In this document: positions 33,251-43,400 of the stretch, one piece after another | How positions within the stretch are numbered: position 1 is the stretch's first letter | How the letters are laid out: every line of letters starts with the position of its first letter | Origin: DATKHR01 sp036557365 | Lineage (GTDB): Bacteria > Acidobacteriota > Vicinamibacteria > Vicinamibacterales > CAVVIG01 | Direction: 5' to 3' | DNA: 64,000 nt | Assembly: GCA_036557365.1 (NCBI GenBank) | Contig: DATBHR010000080.1 | Coordinates: 1-64,000, forward strand | The notes under the pieces: model-generated | The model's database searches: none | What the model was told of the DNA's origin: nothing | The model's input: only the letters and a program-made list of their open reading frames with translations | Program-made: the position numbers and the translations under genes

Positions 33251-35809
33251 ATGGACGATCCGTTCGGCGCCATCCGTTACGCGATCCGCCAATTCTGGCA
33301 CTCACCGGTCTTCACCGCCTCGGCCGTCCTGACGCTCTCGCTCGGTATCGGCGGCACGACCGCGATCTTCACCCTGATCCACGCGGTCATGCTGCGCTCG
33401 CTCCCGGTCGCCGACCCGGCGCGCCTGTACCGCGTCGGCGACGGCGACAACTGCTGCGTCAACGGCGGCCCTCAGGATCGCTGGGGCCTGTTCTCGTTTC
33501 CGCTCTTCGAACGCCTCAAAGCCGAATCGCCCGAGTTCGAACAGCTGACCGCCTTCCAGGCGGGCGGCTACCGCGTCAGCGTGCGCCGCCCTGGCGTGGA
33601 CCTCGCCGCGCGCTCGCTCCGGTCGGAATACGTCACCGGCAACTACTTCACGACCTTCGGCATCGGCGCGTTCGGCGGCCGCGTCTTCACTGCAGACGAC
33701 GACACGCCGGCGTCTCCGCCCGTCGTCGTGCTCAGCCATCACTCGTGGAATGCGATCTACGGCGGCGATCAATCGCTCGTCGGCCAGACCCTCGTCGTCG
33801 AAGGCCACCCGTTCACGGTCGCCGGCATCGCGCCGCCGGGCTTCTTCGGCGATACGCTGCGCAACAACCCGCCCGACCTTTGGATCCCGATTCAACACGA
33901 ACCGATGGTCACCGGCGCCAACTCGCTGCTGCGCCAGCCGATCTCCGCCTGGCTGCGCGTCATCGGCCGCCTCAAGCCCGGTGCGACCACCGACGGCATC
34001 GCGCCTCGGCTCACGAACGTCTTACGCCAGTGGATCCCGCATGACTCGGGCTGGCCCGCGAACTGGCTGTCCGACGTCGAGCACCTGCTGCCCAAGCAGA
34101 CGATCGCGATCGTGCCGGCCGGCGCCGGCATCGGGGTGATGAAAGAGCAGTACGCCAGCAGCCTGCAGCTGTTGATGGCCGTGTGCGGGCTCGTGCTGCT
34201 GATCGCCTGCGCGAACGTTGCGAACCTGCTGCTCGCGCGCTCGGTCGCGCGGCGGACTCAGACGGCTGTGCGGCTGGCGATTGGCGCATCGCGATCGCAG
34301 ATCGTCGCGCAGGCACTCGTCGAAAGCCTCCTGCTCGCCATCGCCGGCGCCATCGCGGGCCTGGTCGTCGCCACGGGCGCCTCGCGGCTGCTGCTGTCGC
34401 TCGCGTTCTCGGTCTCGACGTTTCTTCCCATCAGCACACGCCCGTCGCCCGTGGTGCTGGCGTTCGCGTTCGGCGTCGCGATGGTGGCCGGCGTGCTCTT
34501 CGGCGCCGTACCCGCCTGGCTCGCGACGCGGACCGATCCGATCGATGCGCTGCGCGGGTCGGGTCGATCCACGGCCGACCATTCGTCGTTCACGCGTACG
34601 GCGCTGCTCGTCCTCCAGGCCACGCTGTCCGTCGTCCTCGTCGCCGGCGCGACGATGCTCGGCCGGAGCTTGAACAACGTCCAGCATCAGGACTTCGGGT
34701 ACACCGTCCCCGATCGCGTCCTCGTCGCGATCAATCGGCCGTCCGCGGACTACACCGTCCCGCAGCTGACGGCGATGTACCGAACGCTTGAAGACCGGCT
34801 GAACCGCATTCCCGGCGTACGGTCAGCGCACCTCGCGCTCTACAACCCGTTGACGGACAACTGGGGCGAGTTGGTTCTCGTCGCTGGCCATCCGCCGCCA
34901 AAGCCCGGCGACAACGCCGGCGCGTCGTGGAATCGTGTCAGCGCGAACTATCTCCAGGCCCTCGGCATGACGATGGCGCGCGGGCGCACGTTTACGGATG
35001 CGGACAACGAAACAACCGCGCCGGTCGCGCTCGTCAACGAAGCGTTCGTCAAGCGCTTCTTCAAGAGCGACGAGGATCCAATCGGCCAGCACTTCGGCCT
35101 CGACGAGCCACAGAACGTCGGCACGTTCACGATCGTCGGCGTCGTTCGCGACGCGAGGTGGCAGAGCTTCCAGTTTCGGCAGCCCGTGAGGCCGATGTTC
35201 TACGTGCCGCTTGCGCAGGACGTGAACTACAGGAACAGCGTGATGACGCGCGTCGAGTACCAGTCGCACTTCATCAGCGGACTGATGCTGGTCACCACGC
35301 TGGGGCCGGGCGCGCTCGAGCCGCTGGTGACGAAGACGATGGCGGAGGTCGACCCCAGCCTGACGTTCATGAGCGCGCGGACGCTCGAGCAGCAGGTAGA
35401 ACTGACGTTCGATCAGGACCGCGCGGTCGCGACCCTCGCTGGTCTCTTCGGCGGGGTGTCGCTGCTGCTCGCGGCGATCGGTCTGTACGGCGTCACTGCC
35501 TACTCGGTCGCGCAGAGGACCAACGAAATCGGGATCCGAATGGCGCTCGGTGCCGACAAGGTCGTGGTGTTGAGTCTGGTCCTGCGGAGCGCATTTGCGC
35601 GCGTGGCGATCGGATTGGCACTCGGCGTGCCGCTCGCAATCGGCGCAGGCAAATTACTGGCCGCGCAGTTGTACGGCGTGAAGTTCTGGGATCCGATTGC
35701 GCTGGCTGTCGCGATCGGATCGCTCACACTGTGCGCGTTGGTCGCAGCGCTGATTCCCGGCAGTCGGGCGGCGTCCATTCCGCCGATGCAGGCGCTCCGG
35801 CTGGAATAG
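33251..35809 (+). CDS. MacB-like ABC permease of the long acidobacterial (ADOP) type
   Basis: 852 residues with the same plan as the gene at 29967: AIRYAIRQFWHSPVFTASAV at the N-terminus, helix 1 SLGIGGTTAIFTLIHAVMLRSLP, first MacB core, ACANVANLLLARS in the middle membrane block, second core, and a terminal block with LLAAIGLYGVTAYSVAQRTNEIGIRMALGA and a PPMQALRLE end. It is transcribed in the opposite direction from its paralogue. No ATPase or membrane-fusion partner is nearby, so the complex partner is unknown. Confidence 0.87.
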   Translation: MDDPFGAIRYAIRQFWHSPVFTASAVLTLSLGIGGTTAIFTLIHAVMLRSLPVADPARLYRVGDGDNCCVNGGPQDRWGLFSFPLFERLKAESPEFEQLTAFQAGGYRVSVRRPGVDLAARSLRSEYVTGNYFTTFGIGAFGGRVFTADDDTPASPPVVVLSHHSWNAIYGGDQSLVGQTLVVEGHPFTVAGIAPPGFFGDTLRNNPPDLWIPIQHEPMVTGANSLLRQPISAWLRVIGRLKPGATTDGIAPRLTNVLRQWIPHDSGWPANWLSDVEHLLPKQTIAIVPAGAGIGVMKEQYASSLQLLMAVCGLVLLIACANVANLLLARSVARRTQTAVRLAIGASRSQIVAQALVESLLLAIAGAIAGLVVATGASRLLLSLAFSVSTFLPISTRPSPVVLAFAFGVAMVAGVLFGAVPAWLATRTDPIDALRGSGRSTADHSSFTRTALLVLQATLSVVLVAGATMLGRSLNNVQHQDFGYTVPDRVLVAINRPSADYTVPQLTAMYRTLEDRLNRIPGVRSAHLALYNPLTDNWGELVLVAGHPPPKPGDNAGASWNRVSANYLQALGMTMARGRTFTDADNETTAPVALVNEAFVKRFFKSDEDPIGQHFGLDEPQNVGTFTIVGVVRDARWQSFQFRQPVRPMFYVPLAQDVNYRNSVMTRVEYQSHFISGLMLVTTLGPGALEPLVTKTMAEVDPSLTFMSARTLEQQVELTFDQDRAVATLAGLFGGVSLLLAAIGLYGVTAYSVAQRTNEIGIRMALGADKVVVLSLVLRSAFARVAIGLALGVPLAIGAGKLLAAQLYGVKFWDPIALAVAIGSLTLCALVAALIPGSRAASIPPMQALRLE

Positions 35810-35853
35810 GTGGTTCGAGCACCTGTGCCGGGGCCCGCGCCACATCCCGTCCG

Positions 35854-37155
35854 TCATTCGCCGAGTCTGCGAAAGTTCGTCTCCTGCATCGGCCAGATCA
35901 CCGCGACGCCGATCATGCCGTACAGCAGGATGTAATACGCCGGCGCGAGTGGTTGCTGGAGCCGTTCGACCAGCCAACCTGACACGAGCGGGGCGGTCCC
36001 GCCCGTCATCGCGAGCGTGATGCTGTAGGCGACGCTCATCGAGGTGACCCGGGATCGCAGCGGGAAGATCTCGACGACCATCGCCCCCTGAAGACCGAGC
36101 GCCATGCCGAGCGGCACGGCCAGCAGCATCTGACCGCACGCGAACTGCCACGGCGTCCCGTCCATCATCAGCCACACTGCGGGATAGACCAGGGCCATCG
36201 TGAAAATCGTCAGCGACAGCATCAGCCGACGTCGGCCGGTTCGATCGGACAACCAGCCGCCAAGCGGTTTCGCAACCAGCACAACAACGAGACTCAGCGT
36301 GTTGGCGAGGAGGAACGCCGGCGCGTCCTGCCGGCTCGTCCGGCGTTCCACGACGTACGCGAACGTCAAATAGTAGGCCGCATTCGCCATCGCGACGATG
36401 CCGAACGTCTGGAGCATCGGCCGCCAGTCGGCGACGAGCGATGGAAGGAGCAGCGACCGATTGGCGGCTGCCTTCAGCCCTTCGGTCGATTCGTGGAGGC
36501 CGTGACGCAGGAACCATCCGACGACGCAGAAGATCACGCTGCCGACGAAGGGAATCCGCCAGCCCCATGCCGCAACCTGATCCGCGTTCAACAGCGCGTT
36601 GACCAGCCATGCCGACCCCGAGCCGAGTATGAATCCGATGGTGGTGCCTGCGATCGTGAAACTGCTGACGAGACCTCGACTCGACGGAGCGGACAGCTCC
36701 GTCGTGTACACCATCGAGCCGGTGAATTCGCCGCCGACAGAAAATCCCTGGATCAATCGCATCGCGACGAGGAGGAGAGGTGCGGCGACGCCGATGGACT
36801 TGTACGTGGGAAGCAGGCCGATGACGAGCGTCGATGCGCCCATCAGCGCGATGGAGAGCGTCAGGAGCGCGCGTCGCCCGATACGGTCCCCGACCCTGCC
36901 GAGCACCACGCTGCCGACCGGCCGCGCACCGAATCCGAGCGCGAAGACGGCAAACGCCAGCAGCTGCTGGGCCCCGGCGCTCGATTGCGGAAAGAACTGT
37001 CGGCCGATAGCGGTCGCGAAATAGCCGTAGACCGCGAAGTCGAACCACTCGAGGACGTTGCCGATCAGGCCGGCCAGCGCCGTGCGACGTGCCGATTGAC
37101 GTGGCCTGCCGTCGATTGTCGGCGTGTTGCCGATTGATTGGGCTTGTGGATGCAC
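35854..37155 (-). CDS. MFS transporter, metabolite:H+ symporter (MHS) type
   Basis: 433 residues, GTG start with AGGTGA four bases upstream. GNVLEWFDFAVYGYFA in helix 1 and GRVGDRIGRR in the first cytoplasmic loop are hallmarks of the MHS group (ProP, KgtP, CitA-like), as is RLIQGFSVGGEFTGSMVY. Substrates of the group are organic acids and osmolytes; none can be chosen here. It ends 44 bases from the stop of the convergent permease. Confidence 0.88.
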   Translation of the reverse strand: MHPQAQSIGNTPTIDGRPRQSARRTALAGLIGNVLEWFDFAVYGYFATAIGRQFFPQSSAGAQQLLAFAVFALGFGARPVGSVVLGRVGDRIGRRALLTLSIALMGASTLVIGLLPTYKSIGVAAPLLLVAMRLIQGFSVGGEFTGSMVYTTELSAPSSRGLVSSFTIAGTTIGFILGSGSAWLVNALLNADQVAAWGWRIPFVGSVIFCVVGWFLRHGLHESTEGLKAAANRSLLLPSLVADWRPMLQTFGIVAMANAAYYLTFAYVVERRTSRQDAPAFLLANTLSLVVVLVAKPLGGWLSDRTGRRRLMLSLTIFTMALVYPAVWLMMDGTPWQFACGQMLLAVPLGMALGLQGAMVVEIFPLRSRVTSMSVAYSITLAMTGGTAPLVSGWLVERLQQPLAPAYYILLYGMIGVAVIWPMQETNFRRLGE

Positions 37156-37438
37156 GCGGTCACGTCACCTCGGCAGAGTCGAAACGTCGCGGTCGCTCGC
37201 CATCCGTCGCTCGGCTCGGACACACTATGGCGTTGGGGACGCGATTTTCTTTCGTGACCTCGTCTGCACGGCGTTCGGTACGTGGCGCTCTTCCTGCGCG
37301 ACTCGCCGGAATATCTCAGAACGCCGGCGGCCATTGGTGGTCGCTCCTTGACCGCGGCTATACTCACCGCGAGGCGGGACGCGTCTCCAAGGTCTCTCGC
37401 CAGCGTCCGGCTCGACTTCTCGAGGAGAGGAGACCGAT

Positions 37439-38116
37439 ATGTCGTTCGATCCGAACCGCCGCGCGTTCCTCACCGGTGTCACGGGGCTCGCGTCGCTCGG
37501 CGGCGTGGCGATAAGGGCTCGGAACAGCGAGGCGGGTGACGCGGTCCCACAAGCCGCGGCGCCGCGCGCCGGAACGCCGCAGAAATGGGACACGGCCTGG
37601 ATCGATCAATTCAAGGGCAAGCACAAGCAGCTCTACGACCTGATGTGGCACACGCTCAGGCCGAACACGCTGAACCCGCCGAAGTTCTACCTCGACACGC
37701 ACCGGGACATCTCCGGTCTCGACTATCCGGATGTGAACGTCGTGATTGGCGTCAACACGAGCTTCGCGCTCAACGCGTCTGACGCGTTGTGGGCGAAGTA
37801 CAAGCTCGGCGAGCGGTTCGACGTCAAGGATCCGACGACAGGCCAGCCGGCAGTCCGGAACGTGTACCTCGGGACAGGCAAGGACGACGCGCGGTCGAGT
37901 GTGCGTCTGCTCCGGGCGCGCGGTGCCGTGTTCATGCAATGCAACGTCGCGTTGAGCGGTGCTATCGCGTCGCTTGCGAACGAGGTCGGGAAGCCGCTGC
38001 CGGAGATCGACGCCGAGGTGAGAGCCGGTCTCAATCCAGGCGTGAAAGTTGTTCCGGCGCTGACGTGGGCGGTGGGCATGCTGCAGGAGCGCGGGTTCAC
38101 GTACGAGAAATTGTGA
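37439..38116 (+). CDS. Tat-exported small protein, DsrE-like
   Basis: 225 residues. NRRAFLTGVTGLASLG is a twin-arginine signal; a GAGGAGAGGAGA stretch supplies the ribosome site. The mature part has alternating beta/alpha segments (YPDVNVVIGVNTSFALNASD, RGAVFMQCNVALSGAIASLA, GVKVVPALTWAVGMLQERGF) suggestive of a DsrE/sulfur-carrier-like fold with a single cysteine near residue 180. Function not known. It stands alone, with 283 bases upstream that hold no other gene. Confidence 0.65.
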   Translation: MSFDPNRRAFLTGVTGLASLGGVAIRARNSEAGDAVPQAAAPRAGTPQKWDTAWIDQFKGKHKQLYDLMWHTLRPNTLNPPKFYLDTHRDISGLDYPDVNVVIGVNTSFALNASDALWAKYKLGERFDVKDPTTGQPAVRNVYLGTGKDDARSSVRLLRARGAVFMQCNVALSGAIASLANEVGKPLPEIDAEVRAGLNPGVKVVPALTWAVGMLQERGFTYEKL

Positions 38117-38129
38117 TCGCGCGCGCGTC

Positions 38130-38999
38130 TTAGTGATCGCGCTTCACATAGAGGACTGCAAATCCGCCCGGCACGGAACTCACGACCACCGGGAACGCGG
38201 CGCCATGGCGAGTCACGGTTCGTCCAGCGATGATGCCGACGCTCGAACCGAAGACCACGTCGCTCAGCCAGTGGCGGTTGTCGGGCAGGCGTGAGATCGC
38301 GACATACGACGAGAAGATGTACGCGGGGACCGCACCCTTCCATCCGAGGTGTCGCTCGAGCGCGGTGGCAAACGCGAACGTGTCTGCGGCGTGGCCCGAA
38401 GGAAACGAGTACTTGTTGCTGCCGTCGGGCCGCTCGCGCTGCGTCGGAAATTTCAGCGCGTTGACGATTGCTTCGCTGACCGCGAGCGCCTGCAGCAAGT
38501 CCATCCCGACATGCGACACCTTGGGCTGGTCTTTCGCGCGTCCGACCGCATAAACGATCGTGGCGGCGGGAAGCAGCGTGTAGAGCTGGCCCATGTAGCT
38601 TCCAAACTTGAAGAAGCTGTGCGCGAAGTCGCTGTTCACCATCGCCTGATTCACATCGTCGTCCGCCGGATGAACGGCGAGCGCCAGCGCTCCGCCCGTA
38701 CCCGCCCACAGAAAGTTTTCTTTCGACGGCAGATGCAGGAAGTCGTTGCCGAGGTCTTTGATCATCGCCTTTACGCCCGTATGCCGGGGTGTCGGCGCCG
38801 GGCCTGCGGGTTGTTCGACGATCGCTTCGGGATTCGGAGGCGTCAAATCGTCTCCGGCAGCTTCTGGCTGCAGCGCGTTCACCGAAAGCTGAACTGGCGC
38901 AGAAGGTATGGCCGCGATCGCTTGCGGCAGCGGGAGCGTAGCATCCGAGCCGGTGAGCACAGTACTGGACAGCAGCAGCGCGACAACGGAGATGGCCAT
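38130..38999 (-). CDS. Exported PAP2-family phosphatase
   Basis: 289 residues. Signal peptide at the N-terminus; the three PAP2 motifs are complete: K-x6-RP in KFPTQRERP, PSGH in FPSGHA and SR-x5-H-x3-D in SRLPDNRHWLSD. Hydrophobic segments near the motifs place it in or at the membrane, facing the periplasm. It would dephosphorylate lipid phosphates such as undecaprenyl diphosphate or phosphatidic acid. The proline-rich stretch at residues ~40-75 is a likely linker. Confidence 0.87.
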   Translation of the reverse strand: MAISVVALLLSSTVLTGSDATLPLPQAIAAIPSAPVQLSVNALQPEAAGDDLTPPNPEAIVEQPAGPAPTPRHTGVKAMIKDLGNDFLHLPSKENFLWAGTGGALALAVHPADDDVNQAMVNSDFAHSFFKFGSYMGQLYTLLPAATIVYAVGRAKDQPKVSHVGMDLLQALAVSEAIVNALKFPTQRERPDGSNKYSFPSGHAADTFAFATALERHLGWKGAVPAYIFSSYVAISRLPDNRHWLSDVVFGSSVGIIAGRTVTRHGAAFPVVVSSVPGGFAVLYVKRDH

Positions 39000-39059
39000 G
39001 CGAGTCCCTATGTGCGGCGTGGATCGATCGCCGGCCCGGGGCTCGACCTGGCCGGTCGT

Positions 39060-39566
39060 TCAATGGAGCTGGCTGAACACGAATCCGTGTGCCTTCGCGT
39101 TCGAGTGGCACTGAAAGCACGCAACGCCTGAGTCAGAGAGCGCATTCTGCGTCCGATCATCGCTCCAGAACCGCTCGAATCGCCAGCCTCCCGTGTCGCC
39201 GTGGCCGCGAGCGTCCTTGACCATCACGTCCACCCGTTTTCGGGCTCCCTCGACGATCGCGCCGTTGCGCTGCGAGAACTCCTGGAGCTCGTAGACGATG
39301 ATGGATCCGTCGGCAAAGACGCCGGACGCATAGCCGGCGACCGCCTTCGGATTGGCGAAGATGTGATGCATGCCCTCTTCGCTCTGGAGCTGCGAGCTGC
39401 TTCCCGGCACGACAACGCCGGTCCCGACGTGGACCCAGCGTCGGAAGCCGTCCGGATACTGCACCGCTTCGGCCGCGTAGAGCGCCGTGACGGACAGCAC
39501 AGCCGACGCCAATATCGCGCAGAGGTGCGGACGATGGGCAACGCGGCGCGTGTGAAGAGTGTTCAT
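39060..39566 (-). CDS. Cytochrome P460-family protein
   Basis: 168 residues with a signal peptide and one haem c site near the C-terminus (CFQCH). YPDGFRRWVHVGTGVV at the mature start, HHIFANPKAVAGYASGVFADGSIIVYEL in the middle and the late CXXCH match the P460 family. Characterised members oxidise hydroxylamine using a lysine-crosslinked haem; whether this one has the crosslinking lysine cannot be decided by eye. It lies between PAP2 and a divergently oriented pair of genes, and is preceded by an AraC regulator on the same strand. Confidence 0.8.
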   Translation of the reverse strand: MNTLHTRRVAHRPHLCAILASAVLSVTALYAAEAVQYPDGFRRWVHVGTGVVVPGSSSQLQSEEGMHHIFANPKAVAGYASGVFADGSIIVYELQEFSQRNGAIVEGARKRVDVMVKDARGHGDTGGWRFERFWSDDRTQNALSDSGVACFQCHSNAKAHGFVFSQLH

Positions 39567-39611
39567 GCGCCCATTCTGTGGAGCCGCAACGACAGCCGTA
39601 TTGGAAGAAAT

Positions 39612-40433
39612 TCAACTCGCGGCGGCGCCGGTTCGAAGCGCGCCCTCGTCCGGCAGCGTGCGCTGGTATTGCGCGGGTGTCAGGCCGGCAAAGGCGCGGA
39701 AATCGTGGATCAGATGCGCCTGGTCGTAGTAACCGCAGTCGGTCGCGAGCGCCGCCCAGTTCACCGGCATCCCGTTCTGGATCCGATCGAGCGCCATGCG
39801 GAAACGCCGAACGCGGCAGAAGAGCTTCGGCGTCAGGCCGACGTGCTCGCGAAACAGCTGAATGAATCGTGTATGGCTCAGGCCCGAATCGCGCTGGATC
39901 TCGCGAACGCGCGGCACTCCGCCGCCTCGCGCGAGCTGCGCGACCGAACGCCGCACGGCCGGGTGAACAGGCGCCACGTCCCGCAGTTTTCCGAGCAGGT
40001 ATCGTTCGATCGTCCGCATCTGTGTGGCCGCATCGGTGGACGAGCACACGTCGTTCAGCAGGCGGTCCGCCTCTTCCGAATGAAGATCGCGCAGCGCCAC
40101 GTCCGTGTTGTGCAGTTCGTGCGCGCGGACGCGGAAGAAACGGCTCGCTCCGCCGGGACGGAACACCACGCCGATGGCGGATGCGAACTGGGAGCCGCCG
40201 ACGAAGAACGACCGCGTCCATGGACCAGCGATCAGAGGGATTCGAACGGTGCTGGACTCGTCGTCCGTCGAAAACGTTGCGGTTGTCTCGTGCAGGTCGA
40301 TGAACAGCCCCATCGCGCCGTTCGGATACACGCGGTGACAAGATCGTCCGTCCGCGCGGGCGATCGTCCGATGCCAGATAAGCTCAACATGCTCCGACAG
40401 CGGAAACGGCGGCCGGCGAATGCTGAAGTCCAT
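39612..40433 (-). CDS. AraC-family transcriptional regulator
   Basis: 273 residues. The C-terminal ~90 residues form the double helix-turn-helix (RVREIQRDSGLSHTRFIQLFREHVGLTPKLFCRVRRF and CGYYDQAHLIHDFRAFAGLTPAQY). The N-terminal domain (YPNGAMGLFIDLHE, VGGSQFASAIGVVFRPGGASRFF) resembles the ligand-sensing domain common in this subgroup. It is divergent from the BNR protein with only 24 bases between starts, and lies 45 bases from the P460 gene downstream, so either may be its target. Confidence 0.87.
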   Translation of the reverse strand: MDFSIRRPPFPLSEHVELIWHRTIARADGRSCHRVYPNGAMGLFIDLHETTATFSTDDESSTVRIPLIAGPWTRSFFVGGSQFASAIGVVFRPGGASRFFRVRAHELHNTDVALRDLHSEEADRLLNDVCSSTDAATQMRTIERYLLGKLRDVAPVHPAVRRSVAQLARGGGVPRVREIQRDSGLSHTRFIQLFREHVGLTPKLFCRVRRFRMALDRIQNGMPVNWAALATDCGYYDQAHLIHDFRAFAGLTPAQYQRTLPDEGALRTGAAAS

Positions 40434-40457
40434 GCGAGATCGTAGTATTTTTTTGAG

Positions 40458-43400
40458 ATGACGATCTCGCGACTCCTCACCGGCACGCTCTGCGCGGCGA
40501 CGCTCGTCGCCGTGACATTCGCCCAGCAGACCTCAACGCCCATTCCTCGGGACGAAGGACTCCGCTTCCGCTACATGGGACCGGAAAGCGCGGGCCGGAT
40601 TGCGGCGGTCGCGGGCGTGCCGGGCGACACGCAGACGTATTACGCGGGCGCAGCGTCAGGCGGCGTCTGGAAAACAACCGACGGCGGCAAAACCTTTGAC
40701 CCGATCTTCGACGAACAACCGGTACAGGCGATCGGCGCGCTCGCCGTCGCGCCGTCGGATCCGCGCGTCGTGTGGGCGGGAACCGGCGAAGCGTGGGTCA
40801 TTCGCGACGCCGACATCATGGGCGACGGCGTCTACAAGTCCACCGACGCCGGCAAGACGTGGACGAACGTGGGTCTCGCCGATACCGGCCGCATCGGCCG
40901 CATCCTCGTCCATCCGGCGAACCCCGACATCGCGTACGTGTGCGCGCTCGGCCGAACCACCGGACCGCAGCAGGAACGCGGCGTGTTCAAGACGGTCGAC
41001 GGCGGACGCACGTGGCAGCGGTCGCTGTTCGTCGACGAAAACACCGGCTGTTCGGGGCTCGCGATGGACGCCACTGATCCGAACGTGCTCATCGCAGGCG
41101 CGTGGCAGGTGGAGATGCACACCTGGATCGAGAACAGCGGCGGCCCCGGCAGCGCGGTGTACAGGACGCGTGACGGCGGCGCGACCTGGCAGAAGCTCGA
41201 GAACGGCCTGCCGCATTCGCCTGTCGGCAAGATCGACGTCGCCATCGCGCGGTCCGATCGAAAGCGCATGTACGCGCTCATCCAGACGTCGAATCAGGGA
41301 TCGCTCTGGGGATCGGACGACGCCGGAGACACGTGGAATGTGGTGAGCTGGGATCGCACGCTCATCGGTCGCGCCGGCTACTACATCCGCGTCGAAGTCA
41401 ATCCGTCGAACGCGGACGAAGTCCTCGTCGCCAACAGCAGCTTCCATCGTTCGCTCGACGGCGGCCGGACGTTCACCATCAATACCGGCGGCGGCTGCGG
41501 CGACTGTCACGACATCTGGATGGATCCGAAGAATGCCGAACACTGGGTTGCCACAGGCGACAGCGGCATGGGCATCACGCTCGACCACGGGCGCAACTTC
41601 AATCAGATCGAGCTGCCGATCGGCCAGATGTACCACGTCGCCACCGACAACCAGGTGCCGTACTGGATTTACAGCAACCGTCAGGACGATGGCACGATGC
41701 GCGGACCGAGCGACTCTCCGGTCGCTGTGCCGAACGTGCCGTCGTATCGCGGCGTCACCGGCGTCGCATCCGGACGCATCGAGGACCAGGAGCGTGGCCG
41801 CGGCCGCGGCGGTCGCGGACGCGGCGCCGGCGGAATCGGCCAGACGCCGTGGCAGCCGAATCTCGGCGGGTGCGAATCGGGGTTCACGCTGCCCGACCCC
41901 ACCAATCCGGACGTTGTCTGGGCGAGCTGCTACGGTAATGAAGTGACGCGCTGGGAGGCACGCACGAAGCGTGCGCGATCAATCAGCCCGGGCATGCACA
42001 CCCTTGATTCGCCGCCGACGGATCTCCAGTACCGCTGCCACTGGACTCCGCCGCTCGCGACGGATCCGTTCGACCACAACACGGTTTACTACGGCTGCCA
42101 GGTGATCTTCTCAACGTCTGACGGCGGCCAGTCCTGGAAGACGATCAGCCCCGATCTCTCGACCAACGACAAGAGCCGACTCATTTCTTCGGGCGGCATC
42201 GTCGGCGACAACCTGGGGCAGTTCTACGGCGAGCTCGTGTTTGCGATTGCGCCGTCCGACGTCCAGCGCGGCCTCATCTGGGCCGGCACCAACGACGGCC
42301 AGGTCTGGTACACGCGTGACGGCGGCGGCAAATGGACGAACGTCACGAAGAACATTCAGGGGATGCCGGAGTGGGGCACGGTGCGGAAGATCGAGCCGTC
42401 GCACTTCGATCCCGGCACCGCGTACGTCGCCGTCGATTTCCACCTGATGGACAACCGCACGCCGTTCATCTACAAGACGACGGATTTCGGACAGACGTGG
42501 AAAAAGATCAGCGACGGCCTGCCCTCAAAGCATCCGCTCGACTACGTGATGGCCGTCGCCGAAAATCCGAACCGTCGCGGGATGCTGTTCGCGGGAACGG
42601 GACACGGGTTTTACTTCTCGCTCGACGATGGCACGACGTGGACGCAGTTCAAGGAAGGTCTGCCCGCGGCGCCCGTCAGCTGGATCACCGTTCCGAAGTT
42701 GTGGCACGACGTTGTCGTCTCGACGTACGGACGAGGGCTGTTCATTCTCAGCGACATCACGACGCTGGAGCAGATGGACAAGGTGCGCACGGACGAAGCC
42801 GTGCACGTCTACGACCCGCGGCCGGGGTTCCGCCTGGCTCGCAGCGGGCGCGCCGAGTTCCTCTATCGCGCGAAGACCGCGCCGGGCAATCCGATTCGCG
42901 CGGAGATCCTCGACTCGAACGGCACCGTGCTCCGGACGCTCGAAGCGCCTGGTCGTGCCGGGTTGAACAAGATCATCTGGGATCTCCGGCTCGATCCGCC
43001 GCACCAGGTCGCGTTTCGGACGACGCCGCCCGACAATCCGCACATCTGGGAAGAGCCGCGATTCAAGGGCAAGGACACGCGTCCCGTCGTGCACTGGGGC
43101 ATCGAGGGCGCGCAGACGACGGGTCCCATCGTGACTCCAGGCAACTACTCCGTCCGTCTGCACATCGGCGGGCAGACGTTCACCAAGCCGTTCGAAGTCG
43201 ACAAGGATCCGTCGATCACCGCGAGCGAGGCCGACCTGATGGCCTCGACGGCGATGCAGATTCGCATTCGGGACGACATGAGCGCGTCGGCGGACATGGT
43301 CAACAACCTCGAGATCGTGCGCAAACAGATCGAGGACGCGCTGAAAGCGAACGCCGGCAAGGCTGACAAGGAGCAGGCGCTGAAAGATCTCGATCAGAAG

